Positions 13,343 to 20,442 of a stretch of DNA of 20,442 bases are shown here, piece by piece. The stretch lies in contig JAMDBV010000054.1 in assembly GCA_023487965.1 (NCBI GenBank), positions 1 through 20,442 of the forward strand, given 5' to 3'. The DNA is from Patescibacteria group bacterium. GTDB taxonomy: Bacteria > Patescibacteriota > Minisyncoccia > Phycocordibacterales > PALSA-1337. The translations under genes and the position numbers were made by a program. Under the pieces are notes generated by a model, which saw only the letters and a program-made list of their open reading frames with translations, was not told the DNA's origin and made no database searches. The first letter of the stretch is position 1. Every line of letters begins with the position of its first letter.

Positions 13343-14386
13343 CTACCTCGTTAGAGGTGACGAAACACAAACGGTGAGCTTCTTAGAATCCCGCTTCGGA
13401 GGAAACTTTTCAAACGGACGGTTGTCCATCAATATCCTCCAGATCACGGCACAAAGTTTTCGCGCCGTGGCGACCGCGGCAGTCTTCGTATCACTTCTTT
13501 CTTTGATGCGATCATGAAACTCCTTTACTGATCCGGATTTCTCATATCTTGGCTGTCTGTGCGCACATTCAATGAGAATTGTCCGGAGCCACATTGATCC
13601 CAACCTCGTAATTTTGCCATGCCTGACTTTGTCTCCCGACGAATACGTGGAAGGTACCAATCCAGCATACCCCATGAGCTTCTTGGCTGAAGCAAAGCGA
13701 TGGATGTCTCCGATCTCGGCGACAATCGTTAATGCGGAGATATATCCGATGCCCGGAATGGTCATGAGCAATTTTGCCTGCGGATGGTTTCCGACTTTTG
13801 TGACAACCTTTTTCTCCGCCTCGTCGATACGGATTGCGATATCATCCAAGAGTCTCAGATATTCCTTGAGATGAAATGAAAACGGTTCAGGTAATTCAAG
13901 TTCATTTAACCATTTACGGCCATTGGTTCCAAACAAGCTCTGATGCGGCGGTATGATGGCGTTCTTGAACAGGATGCTGTGAATCTTGTTCTTGGTCTGG
14001 GTTTGCATCTGAACAAGTGAGGTACGAAATCGCGCCGTTTCCTTCCAACTTCTGACCTCCTTGGGAGAAAAATATGCTTCCGGCAAAAGGTCGCTCCGTA
14101 GGAGATCACAAAGCACGCCAGCATCAATCGAATCAGTCTTTACTTTGGCAAAGGCGATAGCTTTGACTTTCATCGGATGTGCCAAATGAACATTGATATC
14201 GAGTTTTTGAATCAAGTCGGCATACACATACCACTGCGAAACCGGTTCAACAGCCAGCTCCGCTCCTTGGTAAGAGCTCAGGAAATCGGTGATTTTTTCT
14301 CGGTCAGTGTTTAGTTTCTGTCTTGTTAGAACACGACCGAACTTCTCTTTAACGACAAACGTGGACGTCTTCTTGTGGAGATCCAT
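13343..14386 (-). CDS. IS110-family transposase (DEDD + Transposase_20)
   Basis: A 347-residue recombinase that moves the element through a circular intermediate guided by an RNA. The RuvC-like DEDD catalytic residues are D2 (MDLHKKTS), E47 (LAVEPVS) and D85/D88 (KTDSIDAG). A coiled linker follows. The C-terminal Transposase_20 domain has LMTIPGIGYISALTIVAEIG (207-226) and the serine region STYSSGDKVRHGK (246-258, probable catalytic S250). The only in-frame start puts D2 almost at the N terminus, although relatives carry several residues first. Codons reading SEIYIG precede the ATG in frame, and an ATG at 14426 is one base out of frame, so a small indel near the start is possible. The rest of the gene looks intact. 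Confidence 0.9.
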   Translation of the reverse strand: MDLHKKTSTFVVKEKFGRVLTRQKLNTDREKITDFLSSYQGAELAVEPVSQWYVYADLIQKLDINVHLAHPMKVKAIAFAKVKTDSIDAGVLCDLLRSDLLPEAYFSPKEVRSWKETARFRTSLVQMQTQTKNKIHSILFKNAIIPPHQSLFGTNGRKWLNELELPEPFSFHLKEYLRLLDDIAIRIDEAEKKVVTKVGNHPQAKLLMTIPGIGYISALTIVAEIGDIHRFASAKKLMGYAGLVPSTYSSGDKVRHGKITRLGSMWLRTILIECAHRQPRYEKSGSVKEFHDRIKERSDTKTAAVATARKLCAVIWRILMDNRPFEKFPPKRDSKKLTVCVSSPLTR

Positions 14387-14430
14387 CCCGATGTATATCT
14401 CACTCTTCGATTGTGAATCGATCCATATAT

Positions 14431-14472
14431 GTTACAATTAATTGATAATCGACCTTACCCATCAATTGTAAC
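14431..14472. repeat. Stem-loop at the transposase-upstream end of the IS
   Basis: GTTACAATT (14431-14439) pairs with AATTGTAAC (14464-14472), and inner TTGAT/ATCAA can also pair. The hairpin lies inside the inverted repeat at 14484-14493 and may be a subterminal recombinase or promoter element. Confidence 0.4.
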
Positions 14473-14534
14473 CGCTGGACTAAAGGTTTTTATAGCATTA
14501 CAATTATCAATGATAATAATCGCGAGTAAATATT

Positions 14535-17501
14535 ATGAAAAAATATAGGAAAACGATAACGGCACTTTCTTTGATTCTGGCTGGAGGGCTTGTTGGTGCC
14601 ACATCCGCTCTGGCATCTCAATCGGATTGGCTGAACGGCTGGGATTATCGAACAACCATATCAGTTGGTCCCATCGCTACCACCACCGTATATTACGCCA
14701 CGGAAATTACATTTCAAGGAAGTGTATCAACGTCAACTAACTACATCGATTTTTCTAAGACACTATCAGCCGGCGCTGATTTACGAATTACAGATTCAGA
14801 TAAAATAACCCTGTTACCCATTTGGATTGAGAATTGGGATATTGCGAATAAGTCGGCAACGGTTTGGGTGAGGATGCCACAAGTCTCATCTTTAGCCACA
14901 TCTACGATATATATTTACTATGGAAACAGTTCAGCTCCCAGTGTGAGTAGTGCAAGTAGTACATTCGATACGTTTTATGACGGCTTTGAAGATTATCCTA
15001 CCGAGAAAATAGACTATAATCCTGGTCAGTGGCCTAATACATATGTAAATCCAACGTACGGGGTTAATAATATTGTTTTAGAGGCATCTTATGCAAGTAC
15101 AACAGCTTGGGATAGATATTCCAGCACATTTGCGCATGTGCTTAAGGATGGCGATAACAGCTACAAGATGTATTATTGGGGGGAAAATGGTTCAAACCGT
15201 GGTCTAATAGGCTTGGCGACCAGCAGTGACGGAATTAGTTGGAGTAAATATCTCGGGGGGCCGGTTGTCGGAACTACAACGGTTATGGGTCTTGATGAAT
15301 ATGGACTCCGTCCCCCAATCGCCTGGAAAGAAGGTTCTGTATACCATATGCTTTTTGGAAGTGGAACGTCAACGTCCTATACAATGTTTAATCACGCCAC
15401 TTCTTCTGATGGTGTTGTGTGGACGAGAGACATTGCAAATCCCGTCTTTCAATCTAATCAGACTGGCTGGATAAATAGTTTTGAGGCGTGTGCCAGTGTC
15501 ATAAAGTACGACAACGTTTATTATTTGTATTACAGTGGTTGGGGTGACAGAGAGATAGGTGTAGCAACCAGTACGGATCTGTCAAATTGGACGGATTATC
15601 ACCAGGCTCCCGTGTTTGTTTCCAGCGGAAACCCAACCGACCGGTTTTACAATCGCTTCTGTCCGGGCGTGTTTCAGTATAATAGTAAATTTTATCTAAT
15701 GGTACCTACTCAGATGCGAGCAGGTATCTTTACTCCACGCATCGATTTATACGTTGACTCAAAAGACCCATATTTCCTAGAGGGTGACAGACAATTCCTG
15801 AGGACAATGGTATTTCCTAATCCATCTGGTCCGGACGGACTGAATATTGATACGCCGGAAATACTGACAGATGACGTTACAAGGACCGCTACTACGACCG
15901 GTCCGATATACTTGTATTACGCTGGTCAAGGGTCGTCTGTTGCGAGTTGTGTTGGTAGTACCAATGGGTGTGGAAGGTGGTCTACTGATCTAATCGTGAC
16001 CCCGCCTTCGATCTTGGATAGCCTCGTGTCGCCAGCAACGATTCCATATAATATGACTTGGAGAGGTGAAGGGCCTGGTTCGATAATGGTTTCAAGCGAT
16101 GCGCTAAATGGACAGAGATCCCTAAGTATTGTGTCTACTAGTACTATGACCGGATTCAATTATACGGGTGTTAATACATATTTTGAATCAAACATTCCTT
16201 CTGGAACTTTGGAGTTTTCCATAAAAAGAACAATGACTAATCCATCGGCAGTCTTTAACGTTTACCTCTATAGTACAGGAGTTAGCACATATGCATCGGC
16301 TTTTGGTATGGGTACTAATGGACATTTCAACATATCTTCGCATAGCGGAGCCTCTGTCGATACCGGCGTTTCGTATTCTCCAAATACGTGGTACAAGATA
16401 AAAATTGATTTTTTTGGTTCATCAACCGCCCCAACGTTGTCCACCTTTAACTATTCTATATTTAATGCTGGGGGCTCCCTCCTATATGCGTCATCGAGTC
16501 TTCTAACAAAAGGATCATTTGCAGGATTGGGAACTATTAGGCCAATAATGAATGTACCGGTAACTCAATCAGATAGCGTATTTTTGGATGAATTCCGTAT
16601 ACGACCGTACTCATCAGCGGAGCCACTAACTACTACAGGTACTTCAACAGTAAACGTTCTCCGTGGACGCAATATGATATTTAAAAACGTCACAAACACT
16701 GTGGATGCCACAGATTATGTTGCTTATTCGTCTGTGCCGGCAGCGGCGGATCTGGTTAATTTGACCGTAGGTCAATACAGTGACTCTGTTGAAATAACAG
16801 TTCAAGATTGGCAGACGTCAGGTTCATATTCCAAGCAGTGGACGGCATCGAGCTCGTTAGCAACAAGTACAATCTTTACAGTCGGAGACCTTCTACCGAA
16901 TAAATCATATCTTGTATCTGTCGACGGAGCAGGTACAACCACTTCAACGACTGATTCATCCGGAATCCTCACATATACATATACAGGCGGATACTCGACA
17001 CATACCTTCGGCATAGAAGCTGCTCCGACTGTTGAATCATCTCCCGCACCCACACCGTCCGGTACCAGTGTATCTTCCGGCAGTAGTATGAGTCCCTCCG
17101 CCCGCCAGGAATTCCTGCAAAAGATATATGCCGACAACGGTCTAGTATGTCCTCCAAATCTCTGTCCTACACAGAATACTGCCATAAACAATGCAATTAA
17201 GACTAATTCTAATAACAGCAATTATCTGAATTATGCATTCAACACTAGCCTGAAGAAGGGTAACAGTTCAGATGATGTGAGAAAACTCCAAATATTACTA
17301 AACAGCATAGGTTATACAGTAGCAAAGAATGGCCCTGGCTCACCGGGTAATGAGACGGACTTCTTCGGTGGTCTAACATTCTCTGCAGTTGTCAGACTTC
17401 AGAAGGACTATGGCCTACCCACTACAGGATACTTCGGACCGATGACGAGGGGTACTGTCAGTGACATTCTGGAAGGTATAAAGAGGGTGATCGCGAAGTA
17501 G
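14535..17501 (+). CDS. Large secreted protein: DUF2341, five-bladed propeller, peptidoglycan-binding domain
   Basis: A 988-residue exported protein. A signal peptide (1-28, ending ALA-SQS) is followed by a DUF2341 beta-sandwich (about 34-150: WLNGWDYRT, LPIWIENWD, STIYIYYGN). Next is a five-bladed beta-propeller resembling glycosidases (about 180-480), whose blades repeat patterns such as GLIGLATSSDGISW, YTMFNHATSSDGVVW and EIGVATSTDLSNW. A concanavalin/LamG-like sandwich (about 495-690) follows, then a Ser/Thr-rich stretch, a Pro/Ser linker (about 830-860), a CPPNLCP pair, and a C-terminal peptidoglycan-binding domain with GNSSDDVRKLQILLNSIGY and GPGSPGNETDFFG. It is probably held on the cell wall and binds or cleaves a polysaccharide; substrate unknown. 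The insertion sequence ends about 40 bases upstream and may have displaced or supplied its promoter. Confidence 0.85.
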   Translation: MKKYRKTITALSLILAGGLVGATSALASQSDWLNGWDYRTTISVGPIATTTVYYATEITFQGSVSTSTNYIDFSKTLSAGADLRITDSDKITLLPIWIENWDIANKSATVWVRMPQVSSLATSTIYIYYGNSSAPSVSSASSTFDTFYDGFEDYPTEKIDYNPGQWPNTYVNPTYGVNNIVLEASYASTTAWDRYSSTFAHVLKDGDNSYKMYYWGENGSNRGLIGLATSSDGISWSKYLGGPVVGTTTVMGLDEYGLRPPIAWKEGSVYHMLFGSGTSTSYTMFNHATSSDGVVWTRDIANPVFQSNQTGWINSFEACASVIKYDNVYYLYYSGWGDREIGVATSTDLSNWTDYHQAPVFVSSGNPTDRFYNRFCPGVFQYNSKFYLMVPTQMRAGIFTPRIDLYVDSKDPYFLEGDRQFLRTMVFPNPSGPDGLNIDTPEILTDDVTRTATTTGPIYLYYAGQGSSVASCVGSTNGCGRWSTDLIVTPPSILDSLVSPATIPYNMTWRGEGPGSIMVSSDALNGQRSLSIVSTSTMTGFNYTGVNTYFESNIPSGTLEFSIKRTMTNPSAVFNVYLYSTGVSTYASAFGMGTNGHFNISSHSGASVDTGVSYSPNTWYKIKIDFFGSSTAPTLSTFNYSIFNAGGSLLYASSSLLTKGSFAGLGTIRPIMNVPVTQSDSVFLDEFRIRPYSSAEPLTTTGTSTVNVLRGRNMIFKNVTNTVDATDYVAYSSVPAAADLVNLTVGQYSDSVEITVQDWQTSGSYSKQWTASSSLATSTIFTVGDLLPNKSYLVSVDGAGTTTSTTDSSGILTYTYTGGYSTHTFGIEAAPTVESSPAPTPSGTSVSSGSSMSPSARQEFLQKIYADNGLVCPPNLCPTQNTAINNAIKTNSNNSNYLNYAFNTSLKKGNSSDDVRKLQILLNSIGYTVAKNGPGSPGNETDFFGGLTFSAVVRLQKDYGLPTTGYFGPMTRGTVSDILEGIKRVIAK

Positions 17502-17596
17502 TGGCGTTATAAACAATCCGAAGAAACAAAAACAGCACTTGGCTATTAGAAGTACCATGATAGAATACGTTTACAATTAACAATTAATCATAATTT

Positions 17597-18439
17597 ATGA
17601 ATATTCAAGACAAAGTGTGGAAAGTGGGCAAGTGGGTCGGTGTGATTCTCGCCATATTCCTGGCCGTATTATCCGTAAAAGAATTGAAATCAATCGGCTA
17701 TGTAGGCGATGAAAATCGCGTTACCAGTACAATATCCGTGGATGGTACCGGCGATGCGGTAGCTATGCCCGACGTGGCAACGTTCTCATTCTCTGTGCAG
17801 GAAACAGCCAAAACTGTTGCTGACGCGCAAAAGGCCGCCACAGACAAGATCAACAATGCACTCAAAGTCGTACGCGATGCGGGTATTGCCGACAAGGACA
17901 TAAACACACTTTCGTACAATATCAATCCGCACTATGAGTACCAGAATGCGGTATGCAGTTATGAACTGACACCGGTCTCCAGTGGTGTCGCCGTGTCCTC
18001 TCTGCAGGTCGCATCGCCGGTTAGGTATTGTCCGCCGGGGAAGTCGGTACTTACGGGTTATGAGGTCAGCCAAACCATTCAGGTCAAAGTGCGCGATCTT
18101 AGCAAGGCTGGTTCTATATTCACCTCGATAGGTTCTCTCGGTGTCCAGAATGTCGATAGTCTCACATTTTCTGTCGATCAGCCGGAGACGGTCAAGGCCG
18201 AAGCGCGTGCCAAGGCGATAACTGACGCCAGGAGTAAAGCGCAGATTCTGGCCAAGCAACTCGGTGTCTCTCTGAAGCGGATCACGAGTTATTATGAATC
18301 AAGCGGCCCGTATCCTATATACGGCATGGGCGTGAAGGCTATGGCGGCGACCGATTCTGTTGCGGCACCGAGTCCAGAAATCCCGGCCGGCGAACAGAAG
18401 GTGACTAGCAATGTGAGCATTACTTACGAGATCGAGTAA
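17597..18439 (+). CDS. SIMPL-domain (DUF541/YggE-like) membrane-anchored protein
   Basis: A 280-residue protein with one N-terminal membrane segment (about 12-32, VGVILAIFLAVLSV) and an extracytoplasmic SIMPL domain. It begins with the family pattern STISVDGTGDAVAMPDVATF (44-63), then TVADAQKAATDKINNAL and GIADKDINTLSYNINPHYEY. It ends with ARSKAQILAKQLGV and the closing strand TSNVSITYEIE. The family is linked to oxidative-stress defence in Escherichia coli (YggE), but its mechanism is unknown. Such proteins are common in Patescibacteria. An extended -10-like TGATAGAAT lies about 30 bases before the start. A 9-pair hairpin follows the stop. Confidence 0.9.
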   Translation: MNIQDKVWKVGKWVGVILAIFLAVLSVKELKSIGYVGDENRVTSTISVDGTGDAVAMPDVATFSFSVQETAKTVADAQKAATDKINNALKVVRDAGIADKDINTLSYNINPHYEYQNAVCSYELTPVSSGVAVSSLQVASPVRYCPPGKSVLTGYEVSQTIQVKVRDLSKAGSIFTSIGSLGVQNVDSLTFSVDQPETVKAEARAKAITDARSKAQILAKQLGVSLKRITSYYESSGPYPIYGMGVKAMAATDSVAAPSPEIPAGEQKVTSNVSITYEIE

Positions 18440-18461
18440 TATCAAAACATAAAGTTATTGC

Positions 18462-18492
18462 AGTCTCGCGTTCGCATTCCGGGCGCGAGACT
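18462..18492 (+). terminator. Hairpin after the SIMPL gene
   Basis: AGTCTCGCG (18462-18470) pairs perfectly with CGCGAGACT (18484-18492). The following TTGCTATT is a poor T tract, so termination may be weak. Confidence 0.5.
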
Positions 18493-18525
18493 TGCTATTA
18501 TAGACAATTGGTGTATTATTATGGC

Positions 18526-18547
18526 AAGCCCCGGGCAGGGGTTTTTT
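18526..18547 (+). terminator. Terminator-like hairpin in the secE leader region
   Basis: AAGCCCC (18526-18532) pairs with GGGGTTT (18538-18544) around GGGCA, followed by a run of six T. A -10-like TATTAT at 18514-18519 would start transcription right at this hairpin. It is therefore either the true terminator of the SIMPL gene or a 5' hairpin/attenuator of the secE-nusG-rplK mRNA. Confidence 0.5.
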
Positions 18548-18580
18548 GGTAAGAAATAGAAAATATATTAAGATAACAAT

Positions 18581-18757
18581 ATGAAAATCGCCCAATATAT
18601 AGAGGACACAAAGAATGAAATGAAGCATGTCAATTGGCCTAGCCGCAAATTGACGACGCGTTTTACGATTATGGTTATCATTGTCTCATTGGCGACCGCT
18701 ATTTTACTCGGAGTCTCCGATTTTGTATTTTCAAAATTACTAACACTTTTGTTTTAA
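18581..18757 (+). CDS. secE: Preprotein translocase subunit SecE
   Basis: SecE is the small essential membrane subunit that clamps SecY in the protein-export channel. The 58-residue protein has the conserved amphipathic helix and hinge, KNEMKHVNWPSRK (11-23). One transmembrane helix follows (about 27-52, TIMVIIVSLATAILLGV). This is the minimal one-helix form normal outside proteobacteria. It is followed by nusG and rplK in the usual order. The SecE-NusG spacing is enlarged by a repeat array. Confidence 0.92.
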   Translation: MKIAQYIEDTKNEMKHVNWPSRKLTTRFTIMVIIVSLATAILLGVSDFVFSKLLTLLF

Positions 18758-18759
18758 TA

Positions 18760-18914
18760 ATACGAATCTACGAATTATGCGAATGCTACAAATAAAACAC
18801 AAGACGAATCTACGAATTATGCGAATGCTACAAATAAAACACAAGACGAATCTACGAATTATGCGAATGATAGATGAGGGATTCGTAGCATCTGTATAAT
18901 TCGTAGATTCGTAT
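18760..18914. repeat. 42-base tandem repeat with inverted arm between secE and nusG
   Basis: A 42-base unit starts at 18762 and 18804, and a third, partial copy starts at 18846. ACGAATCTACGAATTAT of each copy can pair with the arm at 18896-18912, forming a perfect 17-base stem; the first copy extends it to 19. An inner ATGCTAC/GTAGCAT match lengthens the hairpin further. The right arm carries TATAAT (18895-18900), 25 bases before nusG. The pattern looks like a palindromic intergenic repeat in which one arm was duplicated in tandem. Confidence 0.9.
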
Positions 18915-18925
18915 CACATAATATT

Positions 18926-19471
18926 ATGTCAAAACAACAATCAACAGGTGAGAGGGCATGGTATGCCATCCACACATATGCCGGATATGAGAACGCTGTA
19001 GCCAGAAACTTAAAACAGCGTATCGAGTCCCTTGGCATGGAAGACAAAATATTCAACGTTATTGTGCCTACCGAAAAGAAGATCAAGGTTAAAGGCGGCA
19101 AAAGGGTCGAGGAGGAAGAGAAGATATATCCCGGATACGTATTGGTCGAAATGATCGTTACCGATGATTCATGGTACATAGTGCGCAATACGCCGCGTGT
19201 CACCGGTTTCGTCGGCTCGGGCGTATTCCCGGTACCTCTCGACAAGGCCGAGGTAGATTCTCTATTCGCCAGAATGACAAAAGGTGATGCCGAACACTCC
19301 ATAGATGTTGTTGTCGGTGATCTGGTCAAAGTGGCCGATGGTCCGTTCAAGGACTTCGAGGGTAAAGTTGCGGAAGTCGATACGCAAAAGGGCAAGATCA
19401 AGGTCCTGGTATCGATGTTCGGCCGAGAAACTCCGGTTGAGCTGGATTTCCTTCAGGTCAAGAAGATGTAG
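18926..19471 (+). CDS. nusG: Transcription elongation/antitermination factor NusG
   Basis: NusG binds RNA polymerase and couples it to Rho or the ribosome. The 181-residue protein has the NGN domain (WYAIHTYAGYENAVARNL at 12-29; YPGYVLVEM at 68-76; VRNTPRVTGFVG at 86-97) and a C-terminal KOW domain starting near 125 (VGDLVKVADGPFKDFEGKV). The segment KIKVKGGKRVEEEEK between strands of the NGN domain is ordinary for bacteria. It lies between secE and rplK. Confidence 0.95.
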   Translation: MSKQQSTGERAWYAIHTYAGYENAVARNLKQRIESLGMEDKIFNVIVPTEKKIKVKGGKRVEEEEKIYPGYVLVEMIVTDDSWYIVRNTPRVTGFVGSGVFPVPLDKAEVDSLFARMTKGDAEHSIDVVVGDLVKVADGPFKDFEGKVAEVDTQKGKIKVLVSMFGRETPVELDFLQVKKM

Positions 19472-19507
19472 TTGCGAAAAATAATATTTAATATAATATC
19501 CAAATAT

Positions 19508-19930
19508 ATGGCAAAAAAGGTAATAAAAAAGGTAAAGGTTATCGCTCCGGCAGGCAAAGCTACGCCGGCGCCACCGTTGGGCCCTACTCTCGGTCAAGCG
19601 GGTGTCAATATTGGCGATTTCACAAAGAAGTTTAACGATGCCACCAAGAATATGGGAGGCGATATGATACCGGTACTCATCTCTGTGTATGAGGATAGGA
19701 CATACGATTTTGTACTAAAGACACCTACAGCATCGAGCCTTATACTCAAAGCTCTGGGCAAGGAGAAGGGTTCGGGCAAACCGAATACGAGCAAAGTCGG
19801 TACGCTTAGCAAAGCTCAAGTCAAAGAAATCGCCGAGAAGAAAATGCCGGACTTGAATGCTGGTGATGTGGAAGCGGCCATGAAGATTGTCGCAGGTACC
19901 GCGAGACAGATGGGTGTGGATGTGAAGTAA
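19508..19930 (+). CDS. rplK: 50S ribosomal protein L11
   Basis: L11 binds 23S rRNA at the GTPase-associated centre, where elongation factors act. The 140-residue protein has the hallmark [16 protein letters not shown] (residues 21-36, proline-rich turn and helix) and the C-terminal RNA-binding domain with [20 protein letters not shown]. The start at 19508 ([11 protein letters not shown]) replaces a longer frame opening with TTG at 19472, because it gives the family N terminus. It follows nusG by 36 bases. The usual partner rplA does not follow. Confidence 0.95.
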   Translation: MAKKVIKKVKVIAPAGKATPAPPLGPTLGQAGVNIGDFTKKFNDATKNMGGDMIPVLISVYEDRTYDFVLKTPTASSLILKALGKEKGSGKPNTSKVGTLSKAQVKEIAEKKMPDLNAGDVEAAMKIVAGTARQMGVDVK

Positions 19931-20034
19931 TTTCTAATTTACCTATTACTAATTTCTAATAAAACTACAAATCCGAAATATTTGGATTTATTGTGTCTTA
20001 ATTGTGATCTATTTTGGTATCATCGCATTCTTGC

Positions 20035-20128
20035 GTGTCATCCTCGCGAAGGCGAGGATCCAGGTCCGGCGAGTAATAAATCAAGGATTATTGCTATGAG
20101 CGGATCCCCGCCTTCGCGGGGATGACAC
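20035..20128. repeat. Pair of 27-base palindromic repeats in inverted orientation
   Basis: 20035-20061 and 20102-20128 are inverted copies differing at two positions. Each copy is itself a hairpin: CCTCGC-GAAG-GCGAGG in the left and CCCCGC-CTTC-GCGGGG in the right. The two differences are a T-A to C-G swap within the small stem, so pairing is kept. The element lies between rplK and the convergent reductase-like gene and resembles dispersed REP/MITE-like repeats. Confidence 0.85.
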
Positions 20129-20138
20129 AGTCGGTAAT

Positions 20139-20442
20139 TTAGATATTGGTTTTGACTTCGAATGTCCCAGTCTCGGTTTTTGCTGAACCGGAATAGTCAA
20201 CACTGTATTCCAGGAGCAAAGCTCCGCTTTCGGCTTGCTGGGTACTGATAAGCTTCAAATGATAATTGTCGAGAGATTCATTGAATAGGCGAATGCCTTG
20301 GCCAAATACGATCGGCTCGACCGTCAAATATAATTTGTCTACGACACCGGCTTTCATGAACATGGTATAAACGTGCGAACCGCCACATATGGCCGCTTCG
20401 CCAAAACCGCGGCTCTCGAGTTTTGCGAGAAGTTGGTGTGGC
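20139..20442 (-). CDS. Dihydrofolate reductase/RibD C-terminal family protein, 5' end cut by window edge
   Basis: Only the C-terminal 100 residues are in the window; the frame is open to the right edge. The visible part has the family blocks LLAKLESRGFGEAAICGGSH (NADPH-binding turn with the GG pair), VDKLYLTVEPIVFGQGIRLF and a closing strand ALLLEYSV. It is a reductase of the DHFR fold as found in RibD C-terminal domains and stand-alone dihydrofolate reductase family proteins. Which substrate it uses is not shown. It is convergent with rplK and separated from it by the palindromic repeat pair. Confidence 0.85.
   Translation of the reverse strand, partial: PHQLLAKLESRGFGEAAICGGSHVYTMFMKAGVVDKLYLTVEPIVFGQGIRLFNESLDNYHLKLISTQQAESGALLLEYSVDYSGSAKTETGTFEVKTNI

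Larger units (their letters stand above)
13143..14493 (-). mobile_element. IS110-family element, IS1111-like layout
   Basis: The 10-base inverted repeat ATAAAAACCT (13143-13152) / AGGTTTTTAT (14484-14493) brackets a DEDD transposase gene, giving an element of about 1.35 kb, normal for the family. No target duplication is visible, as expected for IS110 elements. About 107 bases lie upstream of the transposase and 200 bases downstream; a long structured downstream region with short inverted repeats is the IS1111 arrangement. The boundaries are inferred from the repeats alone. The element sits between folD and the secreted-protein gene. Confidence 0.65.

Noticed and set aside
17786..18259. 157-residue minus-strand frame opposite the SIMPL gene
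   Set aside because: It is a shadow of a gene with clear SIMPL motifs and has no promoter or ribosome-binding site.
18760..18914. CRISPR array
   Set aside because: The 42-base units are directly adjacent with no unique spacers, and an inverted arm is present; no cas genes are nearby.

Overview
The window looks like a piece of a Patescibacteria (CPR) genome, most likely a Paceibacteria/Parcubacteria lineage. This rests on several features. The genes are short and tightly packed, and TGA is a normal stop. There is a compact secE-nusG-rplK cluster, a SIMPL-domain protein, and a DsbA-like/VKOR disulfide pair. A secreted DUF2341 protein ends in a peptidoglycan-binding repeat with a GPGSPGNET-type motif. 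Several genes appear to be transcribed without a 5' leader. Taxonomy is inferred from gene style, not from a marker-gene tree. I found no rRNA, tRNA or CRISPR array.

Layout. 1-1298 (-) is purH, cut by the left edge. The first 22 bases of the window are an exact inverted copy of 1376-1397, upstream of purH. 1740-3348 is a two-gene cassette of a 59-residue peptide and a radical SAM/SPASM enzyme. The two are separated by a hairpin that looks like a leaky terminator, and the cassette is closed by a strong terminator. It reads as an undescribed ribosomally made, modified peptide (RiPP) system. 3377-5429 holds an HExxH metallopeptidase, two NUDIX-fold proteins (the second with a degenerate box) and a YdeI-like protein. 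5506-6342 holds YbjQ and a GAF protein. 6453-8634 is an SOS unit: a LexA box inside a sigma70-like promoter, a 68-residue basic protein, lexA and a Y-family polymerase. 8676-12197 encodes a NodB-type deacetylase, the DsbA-like/VKOR pair, an RlmI-like methyltransferase and an orphan protein. 12271-13128 is folD. 13143-14493 is an IS110/IS1111-type element whose 200-base non-coding end has features of a guide (bridge/seek) RNA. 14535-18439 encodes the large secreted protein and the SIMPL protein. 18581-19930 is secE-nusG-rplK, interrupted by a tandem/inverted repeat. 20035-20128 is a palindromic repeat pair, and 20139-20442 (-) is a partial DHFR/RibD-C-like gene.

How the parts work together. 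FolD makes 10-formyl-tetrahydrofolate, the cofactor of the PurH transformylase step, so the two are metabolically linked. The DsbA-like oxidase and VKOR form a self-contained disulfide-forming relay for exported proteins. lexA, the small protein and the polymerase form a DNA-damage response unit. Most interesting for follow-up: the RiPP cassette, the SOS-controlled small protein, the putative guide RNA of the insertion sequence, and the recurring promoter geometry that places transcription starts on start codons.
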